Shown here: piece by piece, positions 1 to 13,122 of the stretch | Numbering within the stretch: the stretch's first letter is position 1 | How the letters are laid out: every line of letters begins with the position of its first letter | Source of the DNA: Phyto melanocephala | Lineage: Eukaryota; Arthropoda; Insecta; Diptera; Rhinophoridae | NCBI GenBank assembly: GCA_941918925.1 | Contig: OW799233.1 | Location: forward strand, 40,834,473-40,898,472 | Direction: 5' to 3' | Length of the DNA stretch: 64,000 nucleotides | Notes under the pieces: model-generated | The model's input: only the letters and a program-made list of their open reading frames with translations | Told to the model about the DNA's origin: nothing | Database searches by the model: none | Position numbers and translations under genes: made by a program

Positions 1-3000
1 TTTAAAATTTCTAAAATAAGATGGACCCATTCCAATTTTTTTAATAGCATAGGAACGTAACTTTTATATATATTGAAAAAGCGTTCAGCAATAATGCAGA
101 AGGTTGACTTACGTGTGTTTAGTGGCAAATTATTTAATTTTTTAGAAAAACACACAACCACATACATTGTTATTTCCGCATATATTCGAAAGTTATTTTC
201 TGATAATTTTTCAATGTACTAGAAGTATAACAATTACTTGCGTATAATATATATTGACATACGCGGCTTTATCTGCACACACCTTTAGTCTTCGTACCAC
301 TTTGTTGATTTTGGTATTCGCTATGATCTAATTTTGAAATGGTATTTGTCTGAATTTTTATAAGAACATTTAGAGATCTTTATTGGCATGAATGTTAAAA
401 AAAAAATTTTATATCTAGCCCGATGTTTTATATAAAATGGTTTTATGGCTCTCCTGAAAATTTTGATTTTAAGACATACGTGATTGCTAATGCAAACAAC
501 ACATATGTACATCAAACATAAATTAACCAAAAATTTTCTATTTTCTTTTAATATTTTTATAATTGTTATTGTTGGTTATTATTATCATTATTTTCTTTTA
601 ATAAATCTAATTAGAGATTGTTTCTTTCCTAATTAACCGTACTTGTGTCTTAAATCTTTAGTTAATCATTATGTTTTCGTACATGCAAGCATCTCTATAT
701 CTGTGGTAACAAAAAATCTATTATTCTTCTTAATTATTATAATTATTTCGGGTTTATTATTTGATATTTCAACAAATTGTACAGACATGCAGAATTTATA
801 ATTTTTTTATTGCATCAAGTTAAACATTTATCCCCGTATTATATATTTCTACAACAAAAATGTATACATTTTTTGAATTAGGAGATTAAATTTCTATGAA
901 TAAGGAGATTAATTTTTAAAACATAATGACTACTGTTTTATAATATTGTTTTCATTCTTTGATATTGTTTTGCAAAATATTTAAGAATTTGAATGACTGT
1001 AAAAAAAAATATTACATCCACCTGTTTTTGTAATTATTATCAACTATTTTAATCTAAATAGAATAGAAATAAAAATTTTGCTATTACGTTTAGTTTGAGT
1101 TCTTGAAAAATTGTTAAACAATTTTATGATGCAGCCAGCTGAAGCATTAAACAACGCTCATATTTATTTGCCAGCTTTTTGAAAACAAGAATATTTTATA
1201 GTTTTTTTATGATTTTTATATTTTTGATTTATTTATTTATTTTTTTTTTTTTTTTTGTGATTTAAAATCAATATTACACAAACATAACGAATTTATTGCA
1301 GTAGACCATTGTTAAGGAAAAATTTTTGCAAAATAAAATTTGTTACACATAACTTTTGAAAAAACACTTAAAACTGGAAACATTACACTTGTTGGCATTT
1401 ATGGTGTTTTAAGTGCAAGCGAAATAAAAACTAAACCAAAAAAAAAAAAAAACAACAAAAAAAAACTAGACAAAAACTAATAAACAAAACTGTAGACTAA
1501 ACATATTACAGTTCTCGCACACGTAAAGCGCGCAATTGCAAACAAACAAACAGTCCCGTCAGAAAGCCGTATAGAAACTGCAAGGGAATTTATTTGCAAC
1601 AATATGCGCATGTGCCAAACACAATACATAGTCATAACGACAAACAGACAGCTAGGCCGCCAGTTAACCACATCGCAGCATATACAGAGCAATAGACTGA
1701 AAAGTAAACGAACAAATCTTATGCTAGACTTCCAATACGATAGAGAGCATTAGTACGAAAGTAAAATAAAACTCAACAATTGCAATTGCCGGTGCAATAG
1801 CATTAAATGTTTGCATTGGAAGTACACGAACAAAGAAGACAACCGCAAAAGTTTGCGTGCCTCAATTCCAAACATTTACTAACAGCAACAATCGCTGACT
1901 GCCATTTGTGGTGTGGTAAGAGCAATAAACCACAAACCAAAACAATGCACAACCGTAAAAACAAAAGTCAAAACAACAACGACAATAGCAAGAGGAAAAA
2001 AAAGAAAAAAAGCAAAACAGCAAATAAACAAACAAACAAACAAACAAAAAATGGCAAATAGCAACAACCTCTCAAAGACCGACTGACCGAGTAATACAGT
2101 GTAAATAGCTTAAGTCATGCCAACATACACAAATTGCTGAGAAATAGCAGCTACAACTGAAATTATCTCAGCAACAGAATGACTTTATACACACACACAC
2201 ACACACACATAAACACATACTCCAAATGCCGCTATAATAAGAAAAAAATCTGTTTAAACCAAGTCAAGCAACCGCAAAAAGCCGTAAAAAAGCACAACAA
2301 AAATAAAACCTGAACATAAAAAGCAGGTTTATTTAAACTAAGAGCGCATTTCCTTTTCCTAAGAGAACTCAAAGAAAATTTAAACAAAAGCAAATCTCTC
2401 TTTAGCTTTAAGAGTAATGTTGGTGATATTTCGCAAAAAGCATACTCTTACGCTTTCCATTGCATTGTTGTTTTTTCCAGTAAGAGATACAAAGTAACTG
2501 TTAAGCTCAGCTTACGGTTTATTTCCCACATTGCCAATAGCTTCCAATATTGTACTGTGCATACGCCTGTAAGCCTTAGTTGGCGTCTTATCTATGCATT
2601 GTATGCTAAAGATTTTCTGTTGGGCTCTTTTTAACGTTTAGCCAATCAAAATAAGTTGGCAGTGTGTTTCTGCTACATGGAAATAGTATTTGCTTTAAAA
2701 GTTTATTTTGGAGAGACTGTATGTTTTTGTTGGTAGCAACAAAAAAAAAACAAAGTAAATGATAAGTTTAAAAATGAGTGTTTGTGTCTTAGGTCTTTAG
2801 ATTAACAGCAGTTGTTCTGTAAGATATAGAGAAATGTTAAAGACATGATAACGGAAAAGGTGTTAATGTAAACTAGCTTTTACTTTTTTGTATTTATGCA
2901 GGGATTTAAGGGATTTGCTGGTTAAAAAATTTTCCGTTAATTTTATTTAAAGTAGAATATTTTTAAATTTTATTTGAAACATTGTAAAAACATATTTAAC

Positions 3001-3109
3001 ACTTAGTTGGAAACTTGACACTTAAGGTACCCTCTTCAAGTTAAGCTATTTTTAAACACTTAAAAACTAAATCCTGGATAGAATAGGAAAGAGTATCTTA
3101 CTGCATCCA
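1..3109. other. AT-rich non-coding stretch, no gene seen
   Basis: No coding region supported. It holds a poly-T tract near 1236-1256, poly-A tracts near 1440-1470, an (AAAC)n tract near 2026-2050 and a (CA)n tract near 2191-2210. The block 1480-2340 is less AT-rich and rich in CAA/CAG on the plus strand, which in flies is common in untranslated exons and regulatory DNA, but no start, splice or promoter signal decides this. The lysine/asparagine-rich open stretch at 1807-2061 is explained by the A-rich simple sequence. Confidence 0.6.
2191..2210. repeat. (CA)n microsatellite
   Basis: About ten uninterrupted CA dinucleotides in AT-rich surroundings. Confidence 0.85.
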
Positions 3110-3721
3110 TCTATCTTTATATATATAAAATTGAAACTCTGTGTGTGTGGTTGTTTGTTAGCTATAGACTCCTAAATCGTAAAGCCGATCGGACTCAAAC
3201 TTTGTCAAGTTGCTGTGCACACTCCAGGGAGTGTTCATGGGTGGTAAAAAGTGGGCGGGGCTACGTTATCATTTTTAGCTACTTGAATTTTACCGATTCG
3301 CTGAGAGTTTGCACACATATTGAGCTGTCATGGCTATACAATTTCGTTATTGGAAAAGTGGGCAGGGCCACGCCCATAAAAAAGCTAAAATATTGAGGTA
3401 CTTGCACTGGACCGATTTTTCTGAAACTTTGCACACATATAGAGCTGTCACGACTATATAATTTTGTGATTAGAAAAGTGGGCAGGGCCACGCCCATTTA
3501 AAAAAAAAAATCATTTTGAGGTACTTGCACTGGACTGATTTTTCTGAAACTTTGAACACATATTGAGCTGTACTGATTATATAATTTTGTGATTATAAAA
3601 GTGGGCACGGCCACGCCCATTAAAAAAAGTTATAATTTTTAGCTTCTTGCATTTGATATTCACTTTAAATTCAGAATGCATTTTTATTCATTAAGGGGCG
3701 TAGCAACGAGCGTCGGGCTAG
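3110..3721 (+). mobile_element. Non-autonomous Helitron, family A copy 1
   Basis: Degenerate member of the family defined by the copies at 12373 and 5724. It starts with a TC-led AT run followed by a GTGTGTG block and the conserved TAGCTATAGACTCC segment. The body has about four tandem units of roughly 120 bp, each with the GC-rich word GGGCCACGCCCAT or a variant. It closes with GGGGCGTAGCAACG and a degraded CTAG end near 3718-3721. TC start, CTAG end and no terminal inverted repeat are Helitron hallmarks. No coding capacity. Ends are less certain than in the other copies because both are mutated. Confidence 0.72.
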
Positions 3722-5723
3722 GCTATTTATATATAAAACACATATGGTCTGACTAGATGTGTATTTTTTAAGGAAAATGCTGTATTATTAAATTTGTTCG
3801 GCTATTTTCAAATATTTTTTGTTAATTTTTTTTTTTTTTAATTTTCTTTTAAGGATCGAGAGGCGACAAGATTTTTAGTGTGAGTTGTCGAATATTGAAA
3901 ACCGACTTATAAGCATTCATCTACTCAAATATTTAAGTACGCTTTCAGCTATGTAATTGTTTTAATGAAAGCCAATAAATTTAAGTTTTCGTTGCATAAA
4001 TTTTTTCAATAATTTAATCAGAAAATTGATTTCTTTTTTATATTGACGAATTTAGATTACAACTGTAGTGACCAGTTGTAGTAGTGCTTATACTCTGGAA
4101 AAAAATTATTTTTTTTTTCAATTAATTATACCTAAAACATGGTGGGTCTGCCTAGACTCATGTGCTTTAAATGTGACAATTAAAACGAATATAAGACAAA
4201 GATTTTTTTAACTGTGAATTTATTTTTTTGTTCAAATAAAAAAATAAAAAATTTACAACCAAAATTTATCTTTAACTTCTAAAATGTAAGGCCATATAAT
4301 TATATGTAAAGAAGTCAAACGTAGTTTATTTTTAAAACCTAAAACTACTTGAGACAACTAGACGCTGTCCAATTGTTACATTTCAATACCAACTAGCCAA
4401 CTTGTGTCTTAAGTCTTTCATACGAAATAGGAAATTTTTTCTTTGTACAACAAACACGTGCCGGCTGACTATTACTAGTTCTAACAAGAGTCTTATTTAC
4501 TATAATAACTACTAAATTCTATGATGACAATTTAATTGTCACTTCCTGCCGCATACTACAATGGGCAAAGATTTTGTTTAAAAATGCATTGTTTACCTTT
4601 GAAGAAGCAAATGAAGAGATAAGCAGAGACCAAAATCACAGACCACAAAGTCCATAATAATTGACAGGCACTTGAATACTGGCTTAGTGTCACTTTAGTA
4701 CAACAATAATAAAAACAGGCAAAGAAAAACACAAAGTGTGAAGCCCACACTTGTCAAAAGATTACAAAAGTATCAGACATAAAAAAAACAAACAGACAGC
4801 TTTTGCTACACAGTAGCTAGCACCTCAAAGTCCCAAAAGTACTTTATCGTTGAGAAATAATAAAAAAGAACAAAAAAAAAATAAATAAAAAAAACGACAA
4901 CAAAATGCCAAAGAGTAAAAAGGTTGCCGTAGCAACATTAAAATGACCATAAGCTTTGAAAAGAAATATCTAGTGTCTCTATTATCATAATAAAGTGAGA
5001 TAACACCCAATGGATTAAAGATATTATATTATTGAAACTCGAAATGCTTTTGTATCACATATCAGGAATAAAAGCCAAAAGTATTGGAAGATATAAAAAA
5101 CCGCTCACATACACACATAGAGTGTAAAAGTAAAATTGTCATAAATTACAAAACAATGACAAGTGCTATGAAAATAATAGAAAAAACTCTTTTGGAAATA
5201 AAACTTTTATAGTTTTTTTTTTTTTTTTGTTATTTTGTAGAGAGAAACACAAATCAAAACTGTAACAGTAATGTTGAGTTTTCTTAAAAAAAAAAGAAGA
5301 CAGCCGACATGTGGTGTTGCACCTTTTTGTGGCCATGTACTTTATAACATATTATTGGCAGAGTTGGGCAATACACTGAAAATTTGTGAATAAGAACTCT
5401 AGGATTCAAAGTTGGCTATTACTGGGAAATTAAAAAAAAAAACATATTTTCTAAGCTATTTAAGCCTACCGTATTACATGTGTTACAGTGACCTAAAAAA
5501 ATTAATTTCCAAAGAACTATTTCTTATTTTCTTGTTGTGTTGATTTTGTTTTGTTTTATTACGTAATTCTAGTTCAAAGCTATTTTTAAAAGCAAAATTA
5601 AACTGCGGAAATAAAACAAAATATTTACAAGATGTAAGTTTTATGTTATTTTGAAGTGAATTCTAGTAGTAAAATCCTAAGTAGTTATAGACAAAACGAC
5701 TACGTAGTATGTTTTATCTAACA
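3722..5723. other. AT-rich non-coding stretch, no gene seen
   Basis: Only simple A/T tracts and unique AT-rich sequence. Short open stretches at 4556-4750 and 4825-5010 (minus) have low-complexity composition and no splice or start context. Nothing else recognised. Confidence 0.6.
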
Positions 5724-6427
5724 CTAGCCAAACCCGGCGCGCATTGCTACGCCCCTTAACAGCTCAATATGTGTGCAAAGTTTCAGAAGAATCGGACCAG
5801 TGCAAGTATCTCAAAATTATAATTGTTTTTATGGGCGTGGCCCTGCCCACTTTTCTAATCACGAAATTGTAAAGTCATAACAGCTCAATATGTGTGCAAA
5901 GTTTCAGAATAATCGGTTCAGTGCAAGTACCTCAAAATAATACCTATTTTTTATGGGCGTGGCACTGCCCACTTTTCTAATCACGAAATTATTTAGTCAT
6001 GGCAGCTCGATATGTGTGCAAAGTTTCAAAAAAAAATCGGTCTGGTGCAAGTACCTCAAAATTATAACTTTTTTTTATGGGCGTGGCCCTGCCCACTTTT
6101 CTAATCACAAAATCATATGGTTATGACAGCTTAGTAAGTGTGCAAAGTTTCAGAAAAATTGGTCCAGTGCAAGTACCTCAAAACTAAACCTTTTTTAGGG
6201 GCGTGGCCCCGCCCACTTTTCTTATCACAAAATTATTTAGTCATGACAGCTCGATATGTGTGCAAAGTTTCAGAAAAATCGGTCAAGTGCAAGTAGCCAA
6301 AACTGATAACTAATTTTTATGGGCGTGGCCCCGCCCACTTTTTTCCATCCATAAACACTCCCTGATATGTGTACAACAACTTGCCAAAGTTTGAGTCGGA
6401 TCGGTTTTACAGTTTCGGAGTCTATAG

Positions 6428-6458
<31 letters not shown>

Positions 6459-6481
6459 AGTTTCACTTTTATATATATAGA
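5724..6481 (-). mobile_element. Non-autonomous Helitron, family A copy 2
   Basis: Minus-strand copy with clear ends: 5' TCTATATATATAAAAGTG at 6481 and 3' GGCTAG at 5724. On the minus strand the flanks are A before the TC and T after the CTAG, the A/T insertion site expected of Helitrons, with no target duplication. Five tandem units occur, with the word GGGCGTGGC near 5833, 5955, 6079, 6199 and 6321 (period about 120-124 bp). A (TG)n tract follows the 5' end. No open reading frame of its own; apparent ORFs across it are shadows of the repeat. Confidence 0.82.
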
Positions 6482-6774
6482 TGCCGAACATTAAAAAACA
6501 TAACATTTTAAAATAGGCTGTATCATATAGCTACCATATATGCATGATCCAGGAAAACAAATTATTTTTTATTATTATTAATTTTAGTGCTTAGAGCAAC
6601 GACACTGCATGGTATAGCGACAATTCTTGAAAAGGCGGATAACTGCAGCAACTGAAATAAAAACACATAGCTTTCTGTTCTGCCACCTGACACCACAAAC
6701 GATGGTCAGCGCGATGAGAACACGGGAGAATAATGTACTATCAGCATAAGTTTTCTTCTTGCGGACGTCAGTAT

Positions 6775-7455
6775 TAGGGTGATCGACTCGGTTTTACAAC
6801 CGGTGGAAACCCAAGTTTTTTCGTCTTTTTGCTGGCGGTTTTTTCTAAATGTTGATTTTTCGAATATCGAATACACCGGTTTTTTTATCCGAAAAAGCCG
6901 GTTTTTTTTTATTTTTAAGATAAGTATATTTAGTACGCGAAAAGTTTTCAAAAATCAGAAAATAAAAACTATTTAATATTCTTCTATAATATTGTAAGAA
7001 ATCTATTTGTTGTTTAAAAAACAAATGCAAAATAAGAAAAATAATTGAAAAATAATTTGGTAAAAAAAACTTTACTGAACAGCTGATTATCACAACAAAT
7101 TATGAGCGCAACAACGTATAAAATACCTGCTCTCCATTTAAAACAAATAATATTTAAGCCTAATTATTTTTCTTATTTTTAATTTGTTTTTGAAACAACA
7201 AATAAATTTCTTACAATATGACGGAAGAGTATTTAATAAATTTTTTTATTTTTGGAAATTTTTCGAGTAATAAATATATGGTACGTTTGGTTATAAAGCT
7301 AAGTGAACATAAAACTAAAAATAAAAGAACCGGCTTCTGTGAGTAAAAAACCAGTTTATTCGACATTCGAAAAATTAACATTTGGAAAAAACCGCCAGCT
7401 GAAAGAGTAAAAAAACCGGGTTTTCCACCGGTTGTAAAACCGAATCGATCACCCT
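6775..7455. mobile_element. Foldback/MITE element with long inverted repeats
   Basis: Left end TAGGGTGATCGACTCGG and right end CGAATCGATCACCCT are inverted copies, and the pairing continues through most of the element: the arm about 6776-7120 is a diverged reverse complement of 7130-7455. Both arms have many CCGG/GGTTTT words. Flanking AGTAT occurs at 6770-6774 and 7456-7460, a likely 5-bp target duplication. No coding capacity. The superfamily is not clear from the ends. Confidence 0.78.
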
Positions 7456-7479
7456 AGTATCTAATTGTGCAGCCAAACG

Positions 7480-7698
7480 TATATTAACTGTAAAAATTTC
7501 TATTTAGATATTATTTTTTTATAATCTTTCTTTAAAAAATTTTTAATTTTTTCTTTGAGGAATTATGTTTTATATATATTCGAACCGGTTAACCGGTTTT
7601 TTTTTCAATTTTCATAATAGAAACCGGTTTTTTTTAAGTTCTAAATTTCAAACTATTTGAAAACCGGTTTCTTAAAAAGTCGAATAATCGATCACCCT
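7480..7698. mobile_element. Partial relative of the 6775 foldback element
   Basis: Ends at 7698 with CGATCACCCT, the same terminus as the neighbouring element, and has several AACCGGTTTT words like its arms, but lacks a matching left end. Probably a truncated copy. Confidence 0.55.
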
Positions 7699-9529
7699 AA
7701 TGTATATATATCAAATGAAAATGAATTTAACATATTTTGATTTAATATTAACCCAGGTTTATATGGACGTGATTTTAAAAATCAACTCGATTTTGTTTAT
7801 TCTACTACCACTTCATGGTTAAGGAATAATGAACGAAATCAAGTCCTTTTTAAAAATTATGTCAGTGTGAACGTAGGATTAGGAAAACCGACTGAAAAAA
7901 CACTAAAAAAAGAGTCAAATCCGATTAGAAATACGATTGATAAATGATTCGAAAAACATCCAGAAATCACTATAAAAACACTACCAAAACATTAAAAAAC
8001 AACTAAAAAATTACTTTAAAAAAACCTGTGAGCAATTAGAAATATGACAGACAAATGACTTGAAAAAGGCTCCGAAGTTAAGTGAAATAAGACTGATAAA
8101 TAAGGCTATAATAGACATAATAAAAGGGATCGAAAATGACTTTAAGGTGACTAAAAAAATTAACCATAAATTAAGCATCAAGAAAAGTCGCGGCTAGGGA
8201 CACTTTTCTCCCGAACAAAGTATCTTTTTCGGTCAGAAAATGAGCACATATTCTGCATTTTTTAACGCGCAGAGGAGTTGAAAAAGACTCGAATTTAGAT
8301 TAAAAATTTTAATAATTGCTGGCTGGAATGCAGCTTCATAATTAAAATATTCCTTTAACTAATTTTAGATTTCCTTTAAATACAATTATTAAAAAAAATA
8401 TTATTTTAACAAAATAATTATATGTCCATATGGACAAAATTCCGGTGGATACTGGCTTCATAGAAAATAAAACAAATGATTATAAACATTGATTGTTAAA
8501 AAAAACAATCATCTGTTCTTATCGCTTCCTAACTGGTGGCTAGTGCAGGACAAAAATAGTGATATAAATGACAGATAATAACAAACAAAAGTAAAAGGGT
8601 TGCTGTTTGGTTAAAAATTCAATCTAACTCATTGTGGTAAAAATATATGAAAAAGGAAAAAACTAAAATAGTTACCGAATTCAATTAACTTTAAAACCTG
8701 GGAGTTAAATAGATGACATTTGCAACCAATATGTAACCACCGATGATGATGAAATCGTAGCTGGTTTCGAAAATGCATTCCACTCGGCTAGTTTCGGTAA
8801 AAAATATAATTATTCAAGATTTATTCTTTCATTTATCACAATTAAAAATTCTTTGTAAAAATAAATAATGTCGATATGAACTCAAGCCTGATTAAATTTA
8901 AATATTAGTTTATATGGATTAACATTATAAAATTGGTTTTAAACTAAATTACTAAATGACCGGAATATTTATAAAATATGAATTTTTAAATTCAACGGTA
9001 ATGCTGGCTGAATGACATAATTTCAAAATTCTAGTGCTCGTAGATTCAAAATCTTTGTGTTGCAGCAAACGTCATTTTGAACTGAAAATATTTGAAAATT
9101 AAAAAATTCGTGGAAATAATTGGCCAGCCATTTTAAGTTTAGGTATAGAGCGCACCCTAAAATATGTTCTGCTTCCAATTAACTCTCGGTGTAATTTAAG
9201 CTTAAATAGATTCCTTTGAAAATCAAGACGATTATAATGTTATAAAGTCCCATTAAAATTTGCATCATTATCTCTTACAATATTGTCTCTTTTATAAATC
9301 CGTATGTTTGTTCCCCTCTGCCATCAAATTGTTTACATTGAGTGTAATTTAGTGAAGCCAAGTTAAAACATTTCAAACAAACCTAGTGCAGCGACAAAAT
9401 CTCCATCAACATGAAACACTTTAGTTTTACTCCATAAAAACACTAGCGTAATTACATTTCAAAATATTGGAACTATACATTAGGTTGCCTTAGACTGTAT
9501 TGAATTTATACGTTTTTCATTTCTTTGCA
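7699..9529. other. AT-rich non-coding stretch, no gene seen
   Basis: Unique AT-rich sequence with A-rich runs between 7900 and 8200. No gene, RNA or recognisable repeat. Confidence 0.6.
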
Positions 9530-9640
9530 CTACTTTATGTGTTTCTATGGTTGTTTGTCTGTCGTTTGGTCCATCCGTCTGTCCGTCTATATGAATGGAG
9601 GAAAGCACAATATTACGGGAAAACTCGGCACATGCTGTTC
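9530..9640 (-). mobile_element. Eroded GTCY core of a mini-me/DINE-1-like element
   Basis: Contains GTCTGTC and CCGTCTGTCCGTCT words followed by GGAAAGCACAATA, which aligns with the CTGTTGAAAGCACGATAG segment just beyond the GTCY tract in the large B1 elements. Only this core is recognisable. Confidence 0.45.
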
Positions 9641-10034
9641 TTGCATTGACTGCCAATAAACAAACAATGTTCAATTTCATTATAGCATTTTCAAATAATT
9701 TAAAATAAAAATATCGAAAATAAAAGAAGAAAAAATAGAAGAAATGTTGGCGCGGCTTTTGCCTTGTTTGGATTTAAGCTGGCGACAAGTGTAAAACGAC
9801 AGCTCAGGTTGTTATTTAGTTTAGTCATTTAAGATTTTCTCGTTATTGTTATTGTTGTTGTTGCTGTGTTTTATTTATTTTCTTTTTCTAACGTATTGAT
9901 TCCTTTGATTACTTTTCTTTTTAAATAATTCTAAACTTTTTCTTTTCATTGCTTTTTAATATTGTATTGTAGGGTTGCCAGGCCAAGTAAATCCCTTTAC
10001 TTGTTGTTAAGAATAAATGCTTAAATTAATGTTG

Positions 10035-10165
10035 GTTTTTTGTGAAAGCCTTTTTCTAAAAAGAAAGGTTGTATATAAATTGTTCATTCCGTTTATAGTT
10101 TCTGCGATATTTATGAGTATAGTACCTCTGTCCATCTGTCCGCATATCGATGTATAAATTAAATT
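10035..10165 (-). mobile_element. Eroded right end of a mini-me-like element
   Basis: Reads, in minus orientation, like the right end of the 12135-14604 family: a TATATA segment beside CATTCCGTTT, then a decayed GTCY tract (CTGTCCATCTGTCCGC) near 10130. Confidence 0.4.
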
Positions 10166-10244
10166 CACACATTTGGTCCAACTATAACATAAAGTTTTCA
10201 AAGAATTATATGAATATATTTCATTATAACGAAAGAATCAATGG

Positions 10245-10430
10245 CAACTATGAAAAAATATCGGCCAAAGGCTCGCCACGTCTGCGGTGACAAACTTTTA
10301 TCCGATGGTCAATAGTTGCATTGAAAATACTTATATTGAATTGTTAGGCACGACGACGAGTCAAGGTTCATGGCTATTCTCACACACTACCGCGAACAAC
10401 AGTAATGTCTGTATTGCCCAAAGTTCAACT
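10245..10430 (-). mobile_element. Fragment of family B1 repeat
   Basis: Shares the AAATATCGGCCAAA segment, the GATGGTC segment and the GTTAGGCACGACGACGAG segment, in the same order, with the B1 elements at 20153 and 54170. Diverged and lacking both element ends. Confidence 0.6.
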
Positions 10431-12134
10431 TGTTAATCCTTTAAAGTAACAAGTGTGCTGAAGTCATTCCTAATTGGTTTGCTGGAGACTATCGTGTTAC
10501 ACTTTGTTAGTTTTTTTGATAAGCCATTACAATGCCCTCAATCAGTTTGCCTTAGCAGTAGTTCGGGCCTCTGAGGCTATAGCATTTGTTTGCCTTTACG
10601 AGTACTACGTTTTAAATATTGATCCAAAGACTTGTCCTTTTTCATTATGGTAGAGTTAAGTGTAGCTTTAATTTTTTTTTTTCGTTTATAAGCCGCCATA
10701 TTTTGTCAGAAATTCATCGTCTTTCCCATTTCGGACCTATAGCATCTGTGGCTGTATGAATAAACATATTCTTCAGAGAGGCATTCTTAATATTTTTAAT
10801 CCTTTTTAGAAATTAAAAAATAAAAAAAAAATCATATTAAGTGTTAGCATCAGCTGATAAAAATATTGCTATGTGAATAATTCAAATCAATGAATTTCAA
10901 TCAGCGGAGTACGGTAACGACAAAGATTTTTTCAAAATCTTTTACAAATCTAAATAGTGTTTCCAGTGCCCGTCGTAAAATAAAAGTTTTGGTGCAATAC
11001 TTCCAGGCTAACTAAATGGTAAGTTTTAAGCAACTCATTAACTTGTATTATTTAGATGACATTCTGGCAACTTTGCAATTTTTCGAACACAGCAAGTTAA
11101 ACATCATGCAATATCTAAGCAGCAGCAAGATGTTTGTACATTCAACATTGTAAGTGCAACAAGAGGATCGATATGTTGATCTTTATGCAAGTGTTGCCGC
11201 CATCAAACATGATTTGATGTCATTTTTATTTCATTTATTATGGTCATCCATTCAGTCGTCGAACAAACGATGATGAGTGTGTTTTATGTTGCAAGTGTAC
11301 ACTGTACATGTATGATATTTGTTTTTGCTAAAATTTGGCATATTTTTCATAATCGTTTGTGTGTAATTTTTTTTATATTTCATCTGAAATAGAAAAATAA
11401 GTTATTGTTATTGGATACAGCCAGAGAAGGTCTGTGCTTAGGTTGAACTGTCTGTGGCTGTTTGTTCTATTGATTTTGACTTTGTCTGACTGCAATGTCT
11501 ACTCATATATTAATGTTTGTATGTATGTTTATTTGTTTATACGTATGTCCATATATTTGTATGTATGTATGTGTTTTTAAATATTTGATTTCAATGGCTG
11601 GCATCAATCTATGCAGAGCAATTGCTTTCATACATTATTCATGATAATTTTTGCTGTTATTTACCCGTTTGTGTGTAACGGCCTGCAAATGGGCACTACA
11701 ATTTTTTTTATATATATCAAGGCAATGCTGGAATTTTAAGTGATTTTTAATTCAGTGATGATTGATGTGGTTGTAGCCTTTTATTGACATTCAACTAAAT
11801 TATAGAAAACATTTCTTTTGCCTCAAAACAGGATTTTTACAACTTTTTTTTACCATTTTGTTCAACTTAATTTCATGTATTGTTAGCAGTGCCATGATAT
11901 CTGAAAACTTAAGTGCAACCTTATAGAATTCGTGTTCTATAACACCTATTGTGTCACTTTATTTATATTTGGTCAATACTCAAATTCCATCCATAGCTCA
12001 ACTTGATTGTTAGCATTATAATGCACAGGCTGCATTGTGTCCATGGAATATATTGTGTCATAAATGTCTCAGCGATATTTAGGTTTAATGTCTATATAAG
12101 TTTTATTTTACAAAAAAGAAAGAATAAAAAATTA
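10431..12134. other. AT-rich non-coding stretch, no gene seen
   Basis: Unique sequence with a degenerate (ATGT)n tract near 11515-11575. No gene recognised. Confidence 0.6.
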
Positions 12135-12372
12135 ACAAGTAAGAGCGCTATATTCGGCCGTGCCGAATCTTATATACCCTTCACAACGTGTAGTCATGCA
12201 ACAACAGTAGTTTGTATCACCATTCCATATGATATACGTACATACATATAAAAAACATACATATATAAAAACATCCCATTGTAAAATTATAAATTTACGT
12301 ACATATGTATGTTAAAAAAAAAATTAAAAAAAATTAAAAAAAAAAATTTTTTAAAAATATTTAAAATTTATA

Positions 12373-13122
12373 TCTATATATATAAAAGTGAAACTCTGTG
12401 TGTGTGTGTGTGTGTGTGTTAGCTATAGACTCCGAAACTGTAAAACCGATCGGGCTGAAACTTTGGTAAGTTGTTGTAGACATACCAGGGAGTGTTTATG
12501 GGTGAAAAAAAGTGGGCGGGGCCACGCCCATAAAAAATTAGTTATCATTTTAAGCTACTTGCACTTGACCGATTTTTCTGAAACTTTGCACACATATCGA
12601 GCTGTCATGACTAAATAATTTCGTGATAAGAAAAGTGGGCGGGGCCACGCCCATAAAAAAAAAGTTATAATTTTGAGGTACTTGCACTGGACCGATTTTC
12701 CTGAAACTTTGCACACGTATTGAGCTGTCATGACTAAATAATTTCGTGGTTAGAAAAGTGGGCAGGGCCACGCCCATAAAAAAAGTTATAATTTTGAGGA
12801 ACTTGCTCTGTACCGATTTTTGTGAAACTTTGCACACGTATTGGACTGTTATGACTATACAATTTCATGATAAGAAAAGTGGGCAGGGCCACGCCCATTA
12901 AAACAATTATATTTTTGAGGTACTTGCACTGGTCCGATTCTTCTGAAACTTTGCACACATATTGAGCTGTTATGACTTTACAATTTCGTGATTAGAAAAG
13001 TGGGCAATGCCACGCCCATAAAAAATTATAATTTTTAGGTTTTTGCACTTGATATTCAATTAAAATTCAGAATGCATTTCGATTCATTAAGGGGCGTAGC
13101 AACGTGCGCCGGGTTTGGCTAG
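12373..13122 (+). mobile_element. Non-autonomous Helitron, family A copy 3 (type copy, 750 bp)
   Basis: 5' TCTATATATATAAAAGTG, a (TG)n block, TAGCTATAGACTCCGAAAC, five tandem units of about 120 bp with GGGCCACGCCCATAA words near 12513, 12636, 12759, 12880 and 13000, then GGGGCGTAGCAACG and GGCTAG at 13122. Boundaries are proved by an empty site: the flanks ...AAAATTTATA and TAATATATATAAAAC joined together occur uninterrupted at 13249-13276 in the adjacent duplicate. The insertion is exactly between A and T with no target duplication, as known for Helitrons. No Rep/helicase coding, so it would depend on a partner. Confidence 0.9.

Noticed and set aside
1807..2061. Lysine- and asparagine-rich ORF as a small protein gene
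   Set aside because: Generated by AAAC/AAG simple sequence; overlapping open frames on the other strand have the same cause.
5735..6480. Regularly spaced repeats resembling a CRISPR array
   Set aside because: Units are about 120 bp and align along their whole length, with no unique spacers, and the genome is eukaryotic.
3145..6506. Open stretches over the Helitron copies that look like small proteins with a repeated MGVALPTF motif
   Set aside because: The frames follow the 120-bp repeat units on both strands; the same peptide appears wherever the unit appears. No start context or codon bias.
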